Positions 37,251 to 45,792 of a stretch of DNA of 64,000 nt are shown piece by piece. This stretch comes from Aliarcobacter trophiarum LMG 25534 (lineage in GTDB: Bacteria > Campylobacterota > Campylobacteria > Campylobacterales > Arcobacteraceae). The notes under the pieces are model-generated. The model saw only the letters and a program-made list of their open reading frames with translations, had not been told where the DNA came from and did not search any database. Location of the stretch: positions 124,001 to 188,000 of the forward strand of contig NZ_CP031367.1 of the NCBI RefSeq assembly GCF_003355515.1, given 5' to 3'. Numbering within the stretch: the first letter of the stretch is position 1; each line of letters starts with the position of its first letter. Both the position numbers and the translations under genes were made by a program.

Positions 37251-38210
37251 TTATTTTTCACTATAGTTTGGATTTATTTTAAGTAAGATTAAATCAGCTA
37301 ATATATTTCCTAAAAGTGTAAGAAAAGAACCAATTATAAGTATTCCCATAATTACAGGATAATCGTGACTTAAAGCACTTTGATAAAATAAAAGACCCAT
37401 TCCATCTATTGAGAAAATAGTTTCAAGTATAACACTTCCACCAATAACACCAGGAAGTGATAGTCCTAAAAGTGTAATAATTGGCGGATATAAATTTGGT
37501 AGAATATAGTATCTTAAGATAATTTTATTGTTTAATCCTCTTGCTTTTGCGAAGAAGATATAATCACTTTTTAAAATCTCAATAGTTAAGGCTCTAATAT
37601 ATAAGATTAGACTTCCAATTCCACCAAAAACTATTATAAATATTGGAAGTGCTAAATGCCAAGCAAAATCTAAATAGTAAGTAAAAGATCCATCATTTGG
37701 CATACTATGAAGTCCAGCTATTGGGAATAGTTCAAATTTTATAGAAAAAATTAAAACTAAAATTAGAGCCAAATAAAAAGATGGCATTGAAAAACTAATA
37801 AGTGAAAGCTGTTTTGTAAATTTCTCAAAAAAGCTATTTGGTTTTAAGGCGGATTTTATACCAAAATATAAACTTATAATAAAGATTAAAAACATTGAAG
37901 TAATATTTAAAATAAGTGTAACTCCAATACGACTTAAAATCTCCTCTTTTACTTTTACCCCACTTGAAAAAGAGATACCAAAGTCAAGTTGTAAGATGTT
38001 TAAAATCCAAGAAAAAAATTGAATATATAAAGGTCTATCAAGTCCATAGATAGCTTTTAGTTCGGCTATTGCTTCAGGAGTGATATTTGGATTTAGTTCC
38101 CCACTTGCAAAAAATGAGTTTGGAGCTAGATTTATTGCAATAAAAGAGATTAAGCTAATAATAAAAAGCATAACAATAATGTATAATAGTTTTTTTAGAA
38201 AGATATTCAT
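37251..38210 (-). CDS. Peptide/nickel-type ABC transporter permease (orphan)
   Basis: Inner-membrane permease of the DppB/OppB/NikB family, 319 residues, six membrane segments. Residues 1-75 show the usual start helix and AIYGLDRPLYIQFFSWI. The EAA loop KARGLNNKIILRYYILPNLYPPIITLLG lies near residue 220. The second permease, binding protein and ATPases that complete such transporters are not next to it, so partners must lie elsewhere. Substrate unknown (oligopeptide, dipeptide or nickel chelate). Probably cotranscribed with panC. Confidence 0.85.
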   Translation of the reverse strand: MNIFLKKLLYIIVMLFIISLISFIAINLAPNSFFASGELNPNITPEAIAELKAIYGLDRPLYIQFFSWILNILQLDFGISFSSGVKVKEEILSRIGVTLILNITSMFLIFIISLYFGIKSALKPNSFFEKFTKQLSLISFSMPSFYLALILVLIFSIKFELFPIAGLHSMPNDGSFTYYLDFAWHLALPIFIIVFGGIGSLILYIRALTIEILKSDYIFFAKARGLNNKIILRYYILPNLYPPIITLLGLSLPGVIGGSVILETIFSIDGMGLLFYQSALSHDYPVIMGILIIGSFLTLLGNILADLILLKINPNYSEK

Positions 38211-38239
38211 AAAATAGATTATACAAAAGATAGGTTTAA

Positions 38240-38590
38240 ATGATAGGTATAGATATAGTAAGCATAGATAGAGTAAAAAAGATGTATGAAAAGTTTGGGG
38301 ATAAGTTTTATGATAGATTTTTAAGTGAAAATGAGAAAGAATTTGTCAAATCTAGTCAAAATGCAGCTGGTTTTTGGGCAGCAAAAGAGGCAGCAAGTAA
38401 AGCTCTTGGTACTGGAATTGGGGAGGTTTGCTCTTTTTATGATATAAAAATAAAAAAAGACAAAAATAACGCTCCAAAGATAAAATATAGTAAAGTTTTA
38501 CGAAAAAAGTTTAAGATAAAAAAATCATATTTAAGTATAACTCATGACGGTGGTTTTGCAATCGCTATTGTAGTGAATAAACAAAAGTAA
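38240..38590 (+). CDS. acpS: Holo-[acyl-carrier-protein] synthase
   Basis: Transfers 4'-phosphopantetheine from coenzyme A to acyl carrier protein. It is 116 residues with MIGIDIVSIDRV (metal-binding Asp), FLSENEKEF, WAAKEAASKALGTGI and the C-terminal LSITHDGGFAIAIVV. Divergent from the ABC permease by 29 bases. Confidence 0.96.
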   Translation: MIGIDIVSIDRVKKMYEKFGDKFYDRFLSENEKEFVKSSQNAAGFWAAKEAASKALGTGIGEVCSFYDIKIKKDKNNAPKIKYSKVLRKKFKIKKSYLSITHDGGFAIAIVVNKQK

Positions 38591-38597
38591 AATAACT

Positions 38598-38611
38598 TTG
38601 ATATATATCAA
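38598..38611. promoter_or_regulatory. Perfect FNR-type palindrome upstream of fmdE-dsrE
   Basis: TTGATATATATCAA is a perfect 14-base palindrome and an exact match to the FNR consensus TTGAT-N4-ATCAA. It lies eight bases after acpS and about 55 bases before the hairpin RNA candidate. Candidate -10 elements TATACT (38629) and TAATAT (38651) follow at activator-compatible distances. It suggests control by a CRP/FNR-family regulator; which one is unknown. Confidence 0.55.
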
Positions 38612-38659
38612 TAGATTAAGTTTTTTAATATACTAAAATTTGCTTACTCTTAATATAGA

Positions 38660-38720
38660 GCTTGTATGTGCGGACTTGCCCCTGAATCTCTCCTAATAAG
38701 TCCGCCATACAAATTTTTAT
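38660..38720 (+). ncRNA. Strong hairpin: small RNA or terminator upstream of fmdE
   Basis: A 15-bp stem with one bulged T (38662-38677 with 38698-38712) encloses a 20-base pyrimidine-rich loop containing CCCCTGAA and CTCTCCT, then a T-run (tttttat). A -10-like TAATAT lies just upstream. GC content is well above the surroundings. It could be an independent small RNA whose C/U-rich loop pairs with ribosome sites, or a leader attenuator for fmdE. A plain acpS terminator is also possible. Confidence 0.5.
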
Positions 38721-38772
38721 GTTCTATAAAATTTTAAAACAATCCAAAAAATAAAACAAAAAAGGTAAAAAT

Positions 38773-39363
38773 ATGAAAAATATAGATTTTTATAAAGATG
38801 TTGAAACTATTAAACTAAAAGATAAATTGGGAGAATTTTTAGGAGTTGATGAAGATTTTATATATACTTTTACAGATGCTGTAAAACTAAGTGGTCACTC
38901 TTGTCCAACTGTTGCTGGTGCATATCTTATGACTTTAAAGGCTCTAAAAGAGCTATATAAAAGCGAATTACCTGTACGTGGTGAGATAAAAGTTGAGTTA
39001 AGAGATGCAAAAAATATTGGAACAACTGGAGTTTTAGCAAATGTAGCTTCATTTATAACAGGAGCAAAAGAAGAAGATGGATTTAAAGGGCTTCAAGGAC
39101 AATATTTTAGAAATAACCTTCTAAAATATGAAGCACCTATCAAAGGTGAAATGAGATTTACACGACTTGATAGCACAGATAGTGTAGAAGTAACTTATGA
39201 TTTATCAAATGTAGCTTTGAGTGGTTTTGATGGTTTTTTAATGCAAAAAGGTCTTCAAAAAACTGCAACAAAAGAGGAGTTAGAGACTTTTGGAACTGCT
39301 TGGCAAAAAAGAGTTAGTGAGATTTTATTAAAATATCACAATGATGTTGTTAAATTTATCTAA
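38773..39363 (+). CDS. FmdE-domain protein
   Basis: Soluble 196-residue protein with the FmdE signature GHSCPTVAGAYLMTLKALKELY (near residue 44), whose His and Cys usually bind a metal. The family is named from molybdenum formylmethanofuran dehydrogenase operons but is common in bacteria without that enzyme, and its biochemical role is unsettled. An AAAAAAGG site precedes the ATG. It is followed after 12 bases by a DsrE-like gene, so the two probably work together. A FNR-type palindrome upstream hints at low-oxygen control. Confidence 0.75.
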   Translation: MKNIDFYKDVETIKLKDKLGEFLGVDEDFIYTFTDAVKLSGHSCPTVAGAYLMTLKALKELYKSELPVRGEIKVELRDAKNIGTTGVLANVASFITGAKEEDGFKGLQGQYFRNNLLKYEAPIKGEMRFTRLDSTDSVEVTYDLSNVALSGFDGFLMQKGLQKTATKEELETFGTAWQKRVSEILLKYHNDVVKFI

Positions 39364-39375
39364 AAGGAGTTACAA

Positions 39376-39729
39376 ATGGTGTTATTTATTTTAAGTTCAA
39401 GACCATACGATGGAAGTGACAATATGTATGGGGCTTTAAGATTAATAAAAAAACTAGTTGAAATGAAAGAAGAAGTAAAAGTTTTTTGTATTGCAGATGC
39501 TGTTGACTTAGTGCGAGGAGCTGCAAAAAAACCAAACTCTTATGATATAGATTTACAAGCTATGATAAAAGAGGTTTTGGATTTAGGTGTTGAGATAAAA
39601 GCATGTGGAACAAGCCTTAAAAGATCTGGTGATTATAAAAATGAGCCATATTTAAATGAAGATATAAGAGGAAGTCTAGATTTACTTGGAAATTGGACAC
39701 TTAATGCAAAGCAAGTTTTGACTTACTAG
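39376..39729 (+). CDS. DsrE-family protein
   Basis: Small cytoplasmic alpha/beta protein of 117 residues of the DsrE/DsrF-like fold, some members of which carry persulfide sulfur on a cysteine. It starts MVLFILSSRPYDGSDNMYGALRLIKKLVE. The cysteine in LGVEIKACGTSLKRSG (about residue 75) sits where DsrE-like proteins often have the active cysteine. It is translationally close to the FmdE gene with an AAAGGAG site. A role in sulfur relay is inferred from the family only. Confidence 0.8.
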   Translation: MVLFILSSRPYDGSDNMYGALRLIKKLVEMKEEVKVFCIADAVDLVRGAAKKPNSYDIDLQAMIKEVLDLGVEIKACGTSLKRSGDYKNEPYLNEDIRGSLDLLGNWTLNAKQVLTY

Positions 39730-39797
39730 ATATAATATCTGTTATACAAGATAATAACTATATTTGAGAGTAACTTATTTTTGGGATTTTATTTCGT

Positions 39798-39826
39798 TTG
39801 ACAATAGTTTTTTAAAACTGTATAAT
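39798..39826 (+). promoter_or_regulatory. Perfect consensus sigma70 promoter
   Basis: TTGACA (39798-39803), exactly 17 bases, TATAAT (39821-39826): full match to the E. coli housekeeping consensus at optimal spacing. In this phylum the -35 box is usually not conserved, so this promoter stands out. It lies 53 bases before the start of the lysine-rich protein gene. Confidence 0.85.
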
Positions 39827-39878
39827 CGATAAGTTTCGCTAAATTTTAGTGAAAAAATAAAATGTCAAAGGATAAAAT

Positions 39879-40055
39879 ATGGCAAAAAAATTAAATGAAA
39901 AAAGTGTTTCAAAACTTGCAGAAAAAGCTGCTAAGAAAGTAGTAAAAAAGAGTGAAGTAGAGAAAACTACTAATAAAATTACAAAAAAAGTTTTAAAGAA
40001 AAAACCAAAAAATATTAAAAAAGCGGTTAAAAAAATTGCTAAAAAAATAGCATAG
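39879..40055 (+). CDS. Lysine-rich histone H1-like small protein, 58 residues
   Basis: Complete small gene with an AAAGGA ribosome site and a perfect upstream promoter. The product starts MAKKLNEKSVSKLAEKAAKKVVKK and ends KKAVKKIAKKIA. By my count 23 of 58 residues are lysine, the rest mostly Ala, Val, Ile and Thr, with no aromatic residue or cysteine. KKA/KKI repeats resemble bacterial histone H1-like tails (Hc1, AlgP-type), so DNA or RNA binding is likely; ribosome association is the alternative. Both promoter strength and composition suggest an abundant protein. Confidence 0.8.
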   Translation: MAKKLNEKSVSKLAEKAAKKVVKKSEVEKTTNKITKKVLKKKPKNIKKAVKKIAKKIA

Positions 40056-40085
40056 TTTTAGGGGGAATTTCCCTCTAAAAAACTA
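40053..40085. terminator. Bidirectional terminator between the lysine-rich gene and gltS
   Basis: Inverted repeat with arms agttttaggggga and tccctctaaaaaact around a short A/T loop, with one or two mismatches, overlapping the stop codons of both convergent genes and giving T-rich tails on each strand. Confidence 0.75.
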
Positions 40086-41315
40086 AGCAAAGAACTTTAA
40101 AATTACTTGGATAATTGAAGCATTTATTAAATCAACAAAAAATGCACCACAAAGTGGAACTATTAAAAATGCTTTATGTGAAGGTCCATACATATTTGTA
40201 ATAGCTTGCATATTTGCAACCGCTGTAGGAGTAGCACCCAATCCAAAACCACAATGCCCAGCAGATAAAACACTTGCATCATAATTTTTACCCATAACTC
40301 TAAATGTTACAAAATAAGCATATAAAATCATTACAACAACTTGAGAAATTAAAATAACAGTTAAAGCTCCAGCCAAACTTGATAGTTGCCAAAGCTTTAA
40401 AGATAGAAGGGCCATAGCTAAATATAAAGATAGTGAAGCATTACCAAAGACATCTATTGCTCTATCAAATATTGTAACTTTTAAAATATTTTCTAAAATA
40501 TTTCTAATTAATACACCAGTTGCTAATGCCCAAACAAATGTAGGAAGTTCAAAAAATGTATCTTTTGCTATATTAGTCATAAAATCTGAAATAGCCAAAC
40601 AAGCTGCAAAAAGACCTAAAGTTGTAATTGCACTATTTGTTGTAATCAATCTTACTGCTGCTGGATATTCAAAAGGAACAAACTCATCTATTGTTTTTTC
40701 ATCTTTTTTATCTTTTTCATCTGTATATTTTTGGTTCTCTTCTTTTAGTTTATATCTATTTATTAAATGTTTTGCTAAAGGTCCACCAATAATTCCACCC
40801 ATTACAAGTCCAAATGTAGCTGCAGCCATTCCAAGAGTTGTTGCTCCTTCTATTGCATATTTAGTCTCAAGTATTTCACCCCAAGCACCAGCAGTTCCGT
40901 GTCCACCTGTAAGAGTAATAGATCCAGCAATAAGTCCAATAATAGGATCTATTCCTAAAATTGTAGCCAAAGATATTCCTACAAAATTTTGAAGGATAAT
41001 AAAAGAAGATACTACAAAAAGAAATATTACAAGACTTTTCCCACCCTCTTTTAACTTATAAAAGTTTGCAGATAGTCCAATTGAAGAGAAAAATATCAGC
41101 ATAAAACTAGTTTGCAATTCAGCACTAGTTGTAATACTAAAATCCCAAATATTGTAAGCAATTGTTGTAAAAATTGCAGCTAAAAGTCCACCAGCTACTG
41201 GCTCAGGAATATTATACCTTCTTAAAAATCCAATTTTATTTATTAAAAACTTACCAATAAGTAAGACAATAACAGCAGCTATTAAAGTGTAATAGCCATT
41301 AAACACTATATTCAT
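40083..41315 (-). CDS. gltS: Sodium/glutamate symporter
   Basis: Inner-membrane Na+-coupled glutamate importer, 410 residues and about ten membrane segments. Family motifs include LRRYNIPEPVAGGL near residue 35, the pore-loop ITLTGGHGTAGAWGEILE near 135, and its inverted repeat SAGHCGFGLGATPTAVANM near 355. A charged cytoplasmic loop lies near 200. Its ATG overlaps the ruvX stop (ATGA). Confidence 0.95.
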   Translation of the reverse strand: MNIVFNGYYTLIAAVIVLLIGKFLINKIGFLRRYNIPEPVAGGLLAAIFTTIAYNIWDFSITTSAELQTSFMLIFFSSIGLSANFYKLKEGGKSLVIFLFVVSSFIILQNFVGISLATILGIDPIIGLIAGSITLTGGHGTAGAWGEILETKYAIEGATTLGMAAATFGLVMGGIIGGPLAKHLINRYKLKEENQKYTDEKDKKDEKTIDEFVPFEYPAAVRLITTNSAITTLGLFAACLAISDFMTNIAKDTFFELPTFVWALATGVLIRNILENILKVTIFDRAIDVFGNASLSLYLAMALLSLKLWQLSSLAGALTVILISQVVVMILYAYFVTFRVMGKNYDASVLSAGHCGFGLGATPTAVANMQAITNMYGPSHKAFLIVPLCGAFFVDLINASIIQVILKFFA

Positions 41316-41698
41316 ATTTTATCCTTATTTAAATATCTTTCTAAAATTATTTTTGCAGCAATTGAGTCTATTCTACCATCTCTTATCTGTTTTACCTCGC
41401 CTTTCATAAGCTCTTTTGCTTCAAGTGAGCTTAGGTTCTCTTCACAAAATTCATAAGGGATTTTTAGCTCAAGCAAAGTTGTGAAATGTTTTATTCTATT
41501 TTGAGTATCGATGTTTGAGCTAGGAAGCCCAATTATTAGTTTTTCTATTTGCCACTCTTTTAAAAAATCATTTACTTCAAGAGCTGCTTGGTTTCTATTT
41601 TTGCGAATAATTGCATTTTGAGGAGTTACAATTTTTTCTAATAGACATATAGCAACTCCAACTCTTTTTAGTCCAACATCTATAGAGGCTAATCTCAC
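41312..41698 (-). CDS. ruvX: Putative pre-16S rRNA nuclease / Holliday junction resolvase (YqgF)
   Basis: RNase H-fold nuclease family linked to 16S rRNA 5' maturation and formerly to Holliday junction resolution. It is 128 residues with the N-terminal catalytic LASIDVGLKRVGVAI, IEKLIIGLPSS and the C-terminal DSIAAKIILERYL, giving the three conserved acidic residues. The start codon is GTG, overlapping the metF stop (GTGA). Confidence 0.92.
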   Translation of the reverse strand: MRLASIDVGLKRVGVAICLLEKIVTPQNAIIRKNRNQAALEVNDFLKEWQIEKLIIGLPSSNIDTQNRIKHFTTLLELKIPYEFCEENLSSLEAKELMKGEVKQIRDGRIDSIAAKIILERYLNKDKI

Positions 41699-42609
41699 CC
41701 TATTATCTCACTTGCTACATCAAATCTATTGTTTGCCGTCATTAAGTGAATTTTTGGGTGAATTTTGTTTATTTCATGGTATAAATTTCTACTTAATTGC
41801 ATCCCAACTTTATACTCTTCCTCTTCACTTATACTATGAGCTTTTTCAAGAGTATCAATCCAAAACTGTGGAACATGTATTCCTGGAACTTGAGCAGATA
41901 GAAATAGGGCAGTTCTTAGTTTTGTAATAGGAAAGAGTCCTAAAATAAGTTGTGATTTTCGTTTTTCGCCCTCTACATTCTCTTTTGCATTTTCAAAGTT
42001 TTCTAGAAGTTTTTTTACATTGTCTATATCAAAAACTGGTTGAGTAATTACTCCAACAGCTCCATTTTGTATCTTTTGGTGCATCTTTTTTTCTAAACTC
42101 CCAAAGTTTTTAGCATATGAGTTTACAACTGCAAATGGAAAAATCTGTTTAGGCTCTATTTTAAAAGGACGACCTGCAAAATCCATACCATAATTAAAAG
42201 ATTTTATCATCTTTAAAAGCATTAAAGAGTTTGCTTCATAAACACCTTTACTATTTGGCTGATCACTCATATTTGCTGGATCTCCCGTTAGTGCTAAGAT
42301 AGCTCTAATATCAAAATCATTTGCTCCTAAAAGGTCAGATTGAAGAGCTATTTTATTTCGATCTCTCATGGTCATTGTAGCAATTACTGGTTTATTAAAC
42401 TCCATTTGAAGTTTTAACGCTGCAAAATATGAAGAGTATTTTAGTTTTGCCAAAGGGTTATCTGTACAAGTAAAACCATCTACTTTTGTGTCAATTTTGA
42501 ACTTTTTAATTTTTTCAATAATATTGTGCATAGTTGGTTCATGTTGAGGTGTTGTTTCAAGTGTTAAATATTTATCCTCTTGAAGTTTAGAAATTAGTAT
42601 TTCAAACAT
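41695..42609 (-). CDS. metF: Methylenetetrahydrofolate reductase
   Basis: Flavoprotein that reduces 5,10-methylene-THF to 5-methyl-THF for methionine synthesis. It is 304 residues: LTLETTPQHEP at the N terminus carries the catalytic Glu. GFTCTDNPLAK, ILALTGDPANMSDQP and VGVITQPVFD are seen further on, and LGLFPITKLRTALFLSAQVPGIHVPQ matches the C-terminal substrate segment. First gene of metF-ruvX-gltS. Confidence 0.92.
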   Translation of the reverse strand: MFEILISKLQEDKYLTLETTPQHEPTMHNIIEKIKKFKIDTKVDGFTCTDNPLAKLKYSSYFAALKLQMEFNKPVIATMTMRDRNKIALQSDLLGANDFDIRAILALTGDPANMSDQPNSKGVYEANSLMLLKMIKSFNYGMDFAGRPFKIEPKQIFPFAVVNSYAKNFGSLEKKMHQKIQNGAVGVITQPVFDIDNVKKLLENFENAKENVEGEKRKSQLILGLFPITKLRTALFLSAQVPGIHVPQFWIDTLEKAHSISEEEEYKVGMQLSRNLYHEINKIHPKIHLMTANNRFDVASEIIG

Positions 42610-42688
42610 AAAAAAATTTCCTTTTTAAACTATTTAGTAAAATTTGGATAATATTATACCCTTTAATATTTAAGTTTATAGGATATTT

Positions 42689-43315
42689 ATGAAATTAGCA
42701 GTATTTGATTTTGATTCAACACTTATGGATGGAGAGACTATTGATATTTTAGCATACCATTTTGGACTTGGAGATGAGGTTAAGAAAATAACAGATGAAG
42801 CTATGAGTGGAAGATTAGATTTTTTTGAATCACTAATTCAAAGAGTAGCACTTTTAAAAGGTATGGATTATAAGAAAGTAGTTGATATTTGTGCAAATTT
42901 ACCTTTGATGAAAGGTTCTTATGAAGTAGTAAGTGAATTAAAAAAGTTGAACTACAAAGTAGTTTGTTTTAGTGGTGGATTTAGAGTAGGAACATCTCCA
43001 GCTAAAGAAAAACTAGGGCTAGATGCTGATTTTTCAAATATACTACACGAAAAAGATGGAGTTTTAACAGGACTTGTTGGTGGAGATATGATGTTTGGTT
43101 ACTCTAAAGGTGATATGATAAGAAGATTACAAGGACTTTTAAAAATAGGTAAAGAAGATACTTTGGTTTGCGGAGATGGTGCAAATGATTTATCTATGTT
43201 TGCTGAAGCTGATAAAAGAGTTGCTTTTTGTGCAAAAGAGGTTTTAAAAAAAGAGGCAAATATTATAATAGATACAAAAGATTTAACAAAAATCTTAGAA
43301 CATATAAAGGCTTAA
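42689..43315 (+). CDS. serB: Phosphoserine phosphatase
   Basis: HAD-family phosphatase for the last step of serine synthesis. It is 208 residues: motif I FDFDSTLMDGETID (nucleophile Asp9), motif II CFSGGFRVGTSP, motif III lysine in YSKGDMIRR, and motif IV VCGDGANDLSMFAEA. It lacks the N-terminal ACT-like domain of longer SerB proteins. tal follows after two bases. Confidence 0.95.
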   Translation: MKLAVFDFDSTLMDGETIDILAYHFGLGDEVKKITDEAMSGRLDFFESLIQRVALLKGMDYKKVVDICANLPLMKGSYEVVSELKKLNYKVVCFSGGFRVGTSPAKEKLGLDADFSNILHEKDGVLTGLVGGDMMFGYSKGDMIRRLQGLLKIGKEDTLVCGDGANDLSMFAEADKRVAFCAKEVLKKEANIIIDTKDLTKILEHIKA

Positions 43316-43317
43316 TA

Positions 43318-44310
43318 ATGGGATTATTTGAAGATATAAATTACTCAATTTGGTGTGATTTTATTGAGAGAGATTTTTTAGAAAGTAGATTTAAAGAGAT
43401 TATAGAAGATGGTACAATAAAAGGGGCAACTTCAAATCCAGCTATATTTGAAGCATCAATAACAAGTTCTGTTGCATATAAACAACAACTTGATATGCTT
43501 CAAGCAAATAAAGCAAAAAAAATATATGAAGAGTTAGCTTTTACAGATATTAAAAGAGCTGCTTTGCTTTTAGAACCACTTTATAAGCTTGATACAAATA
43601 ATGGTTTTATATCTATAGAGGTTGATCCACTTTTATGTGATGATGCTTCTCTTACAATTGATGAAGGTTTAAGAATTTATAAAAGTTTAAATGTTGAAAA
43701 TGTTATGATAAAAATCCCTGCAACAGAAGCTGGATATATTGCTATGAGAGAGCTTACAAGTCGTGGAATTCATGTAAATGCAACTTTAATTTTTTCACCA
43801 GAACAAGCAAAAAAGTGTGCTATTGCACTTGATGAAGGAATAAAAGATTCAAATAAAGATACAAAAGGTGTAGTATCTATTTTCGTTTCAAGATTTGATA
43901 GATTAATGGATTTAACTTTGGGAGCAAAAGCACTAGCTACATCAAAATTAGGTATTGTAAATGCTACAAAATGCTATTATGAAGTAAATAAATTGGAAAA
44001 TCAAAATATAAGAACACTTTTTGCAAGTACTGGTGTAAAAGGGAATGAGTTAAATCCTAGTTATTATGTAGATAATCTAATTTTTCCGCACTCTATAAAC
44101 ACTGCTCCATTAGGAACTATTGAAGAGTGGTTAAAAGATGGGAAAAAAGAGCAAAGCTCTATTATGAGTGAAGATGAGTGTGATAAATATTTCATAAGTT
44201 TAGAGCAAAATGGAATTAAACTAAATGATATTTATGAAAAACTCTTAACTGAGGGATTAGAAGCTTTTAAAGTATCATTTAAAGAGCTATTATCTAAGTT
44301 AAAACATTAA
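43318..44310 (+). CDS. tal: Transaldolase
   Basis: Transfers dihydroxyacetone units between sugar phosphates in the non-oxidative pentose phosphate pathway. Motifs: IKGATSNPAIFEASI near residue 38, the Schiff-base lysine in VMIKIPATEAGYIAM near residue 125, GIHVNATLIFSPEQA and VSIFVSRFDRLMD. I use the ATG at 43318, two bases after the serB stop, giving 330 residues. An in-frame ATG at 43228 would add 30 residues that lie wholly inside serB and do not look like transaldolase. Confidence 0.95.
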   Translation: MGLFEDINYSIWCDFIERDFLESRFKEIIEDGTIKGATSNPAIFEASITSSVAYKQQLDMLQANKAKKIYEELAFTDIKRAALLLEPLYKLDTNNGFISIEVDPLLCDDASLTIDEGLRIYKSLNVENVMIKIPATEAGYIAMRELTSRGIHVNATLIFSPEQAKKCAIALDEGIKDSNKDTKGVVSIFVSRFDRLMDLTLGAKALATSKLGIVNATKCYYEVNKLENQNIRTLFASTGVKGNELNPSYYVDNLIFPHSINTAPLGTIEEWLKDGKKEQSSIMSEDECDKYFISLEQNGIKLNDIYEKLLTEGLEAFKVSFKELLSKLKH

Positions 44311-44367
44311 TTTTGATTTAAGATATATTGGATAAAATTTATCAACTAATAATAAAAAAGGAAAAAT

Positions 44368-45720
44368 ATGAAAAATTGGAGCCCAAGTAGTTGGAGAGAT
44401 TTTCCAATAAAACAACAACCAACATATAATGATTTAGTTACCTTAAAACAAGTAGAAAAAGAGTTGGCATCTTATCCTCCACTTATTTTTGCAGGAGAAG
44501 CTCTAAGTCTTAAGAAACAACTTGCAAATGTTGTAAATGGAAAAGCATTTTTACTTCAAGGTGGAGATTGTGCTGAGAGTTTTAATGTATTTAATGCAAC
44601 AAATATTAAAGATTTATTTAAAGTAATGATGCAAATGGCAGTAGTATTAACTTTCTCAGGTGGTTGTCCTGTTGTAAAAGTTGGTCGTATTGCTGGACAG
44701 TTTGCAAAGCCACGAAGCTCAGATTTTGAAGATGTAGATGGCTTGTCTCTTCCTTCATACAGAGGTGATATTATAAATGATATAGAGTTTGATATAGGTT
44801 CTAGAGAGCCAAAAGCGAAAAAACTTTTAAAAGCATATAATCAAAGTGCTGCAACTATGAATCTTTTAAGAGCTTTTGCAAGAGGTGGAATGGCTGATTT
44901 AAATCAAGTTCATTTATGGAATTTAGATTTCGTAAAAGACAATACTTTGGGTACTAAATATGAGGAGATAGCTACAAAAATTAGTGATAGCTTAGCTTTT
45001 ATGAAAGCTTGTGGAATTACAAGCGAAAATACTCCACAGTTAAACCAAACTACACTTTTTACATCTCATGAAGCGCTTTTACTAAATTATGAAGAGGCAC
45101 TTACAAGAAGAGATTCAATCACGAAAGATTGGTTTAACTGTTCAGCCCATATGCTTTGGATTGGAGATAGAACAAGAGATTTAGATGGAGCTCATATTGA
45201 ATACTTTAGAGGTATTAAGAATCCAATTGGTTGCAAAGTTGGTCCTTCTATGAAAGAGGATGAGCTAATCAAACTAATAGATGCTTTAAATCCAGAAAAT
45301 GAAGCTGGAAGATTAAATCTGATTGTAAGAATGGGGAATGAGAAAATAGCAGATTATTTCCCAAAACTTTTAGAAAGAGTTGAGAAAGAGGGTAAAAAAG
45401 TACTTTGGTCAAGTGATCCAATGCATGGAAATACTATAAAAGCAGGAAATGGTTATAAAACTAGAGATTTTGAGGCTATTTTAGGAGAAGTAAAACAGTT
45501 TTTCCAAATACATAAAGCACAAGGTTCTTATGCTGGAGGAATTCATCTTGAGATGACAGGACAAAATGTTACAGAGTGTACAGGAAGTAAATCAGCTGCA
45601 ATTACTCAAAGTGATTTAGCAAGTCGTTACCATACTCAATGTGATCCTAGATTGAATGCTGATCAAGCTCTAGAACTAGCATTTATGATAGCAAATACTC
45701 TAAAAGAAGCTAGAAAATAG
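44368..45720 (+). CDS. aroF: 3-deoxy-7-phosphoheptulonate synthase, class II
   Basis: First enzyme of the shikimate pathway: PEP + erythrose-4-phosphate to DAHP. This is the plant-like class II type, 450 residues: [12 protein letters not shown] near residue 70, [66 protein letters not shown] and [15 protein letters not shown]. The class II form is normal for this phylum. Fifty-seven bases after tal. Symbol use varies (aroF/aroG). Confidence 0.94.
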   Translation: MKNWSPSSWRDFPIKQQPTYNDLVTLKQVEKELASYPPLIFAGEALSLKKQLANVVNGKAFLLQGGDCAESFNVFNATNIKDLFKVMMQMAVVLTFSGGCPVVKVGRIAGQFAKPRSSDFEDVDGLSLPSYRGDIINDIEFDIGSREPKAKKLLKAYNQSAATMNLLRAFARGGMADLNQVHLWNLDFVKDNTLGTKYEEIATKISDSLAFMKACGITSENTPQLNQTTLFTSHEALLLNYEEALTRRDSITKDWFNCSAHMLWIGDRTRDLDGAHIEYFRGIKNPIGCKVGPSMKEDELIKLIDALNPENEAGRLNLIVRMGNEKIADYFPKLLERVEKEGKKVLWSSDPMHGNTIKAGNGYKTRDFEAILGEVKQFFQIHKAQGSYAGGIHLEMTGQNVTECTGSKSAAITQSDLASRYHTQCDPRLNADQALELAFMIANTLKEARK

Positions 45721-45763
45721 ATATTTTAGTGTTAAGTTTTAACTTAGATAGTAATTTAGTTAA

Positions 45764-45792
45764 GAGTTAAAAGTTTACCAAACTTTTAACTC
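45764..45792 (+). terminator. Possible terminator after aroF
   Basis: Perfect 13-bp stem (gagttaaaagttt / aaacttttaactc, 3-base loop) spanning the end of the convergent mqnE gene. It lacks a T-run immediately after it on the plus strand, so its role is uncertain. Confidence 0.4.

Noticed and set aside
43228-43317. 30-codon N-terminal extension of transaldolase
   Set aside because: Falls inside serB and has no family similarity; the ATG at 43318 fits the operon spacing.
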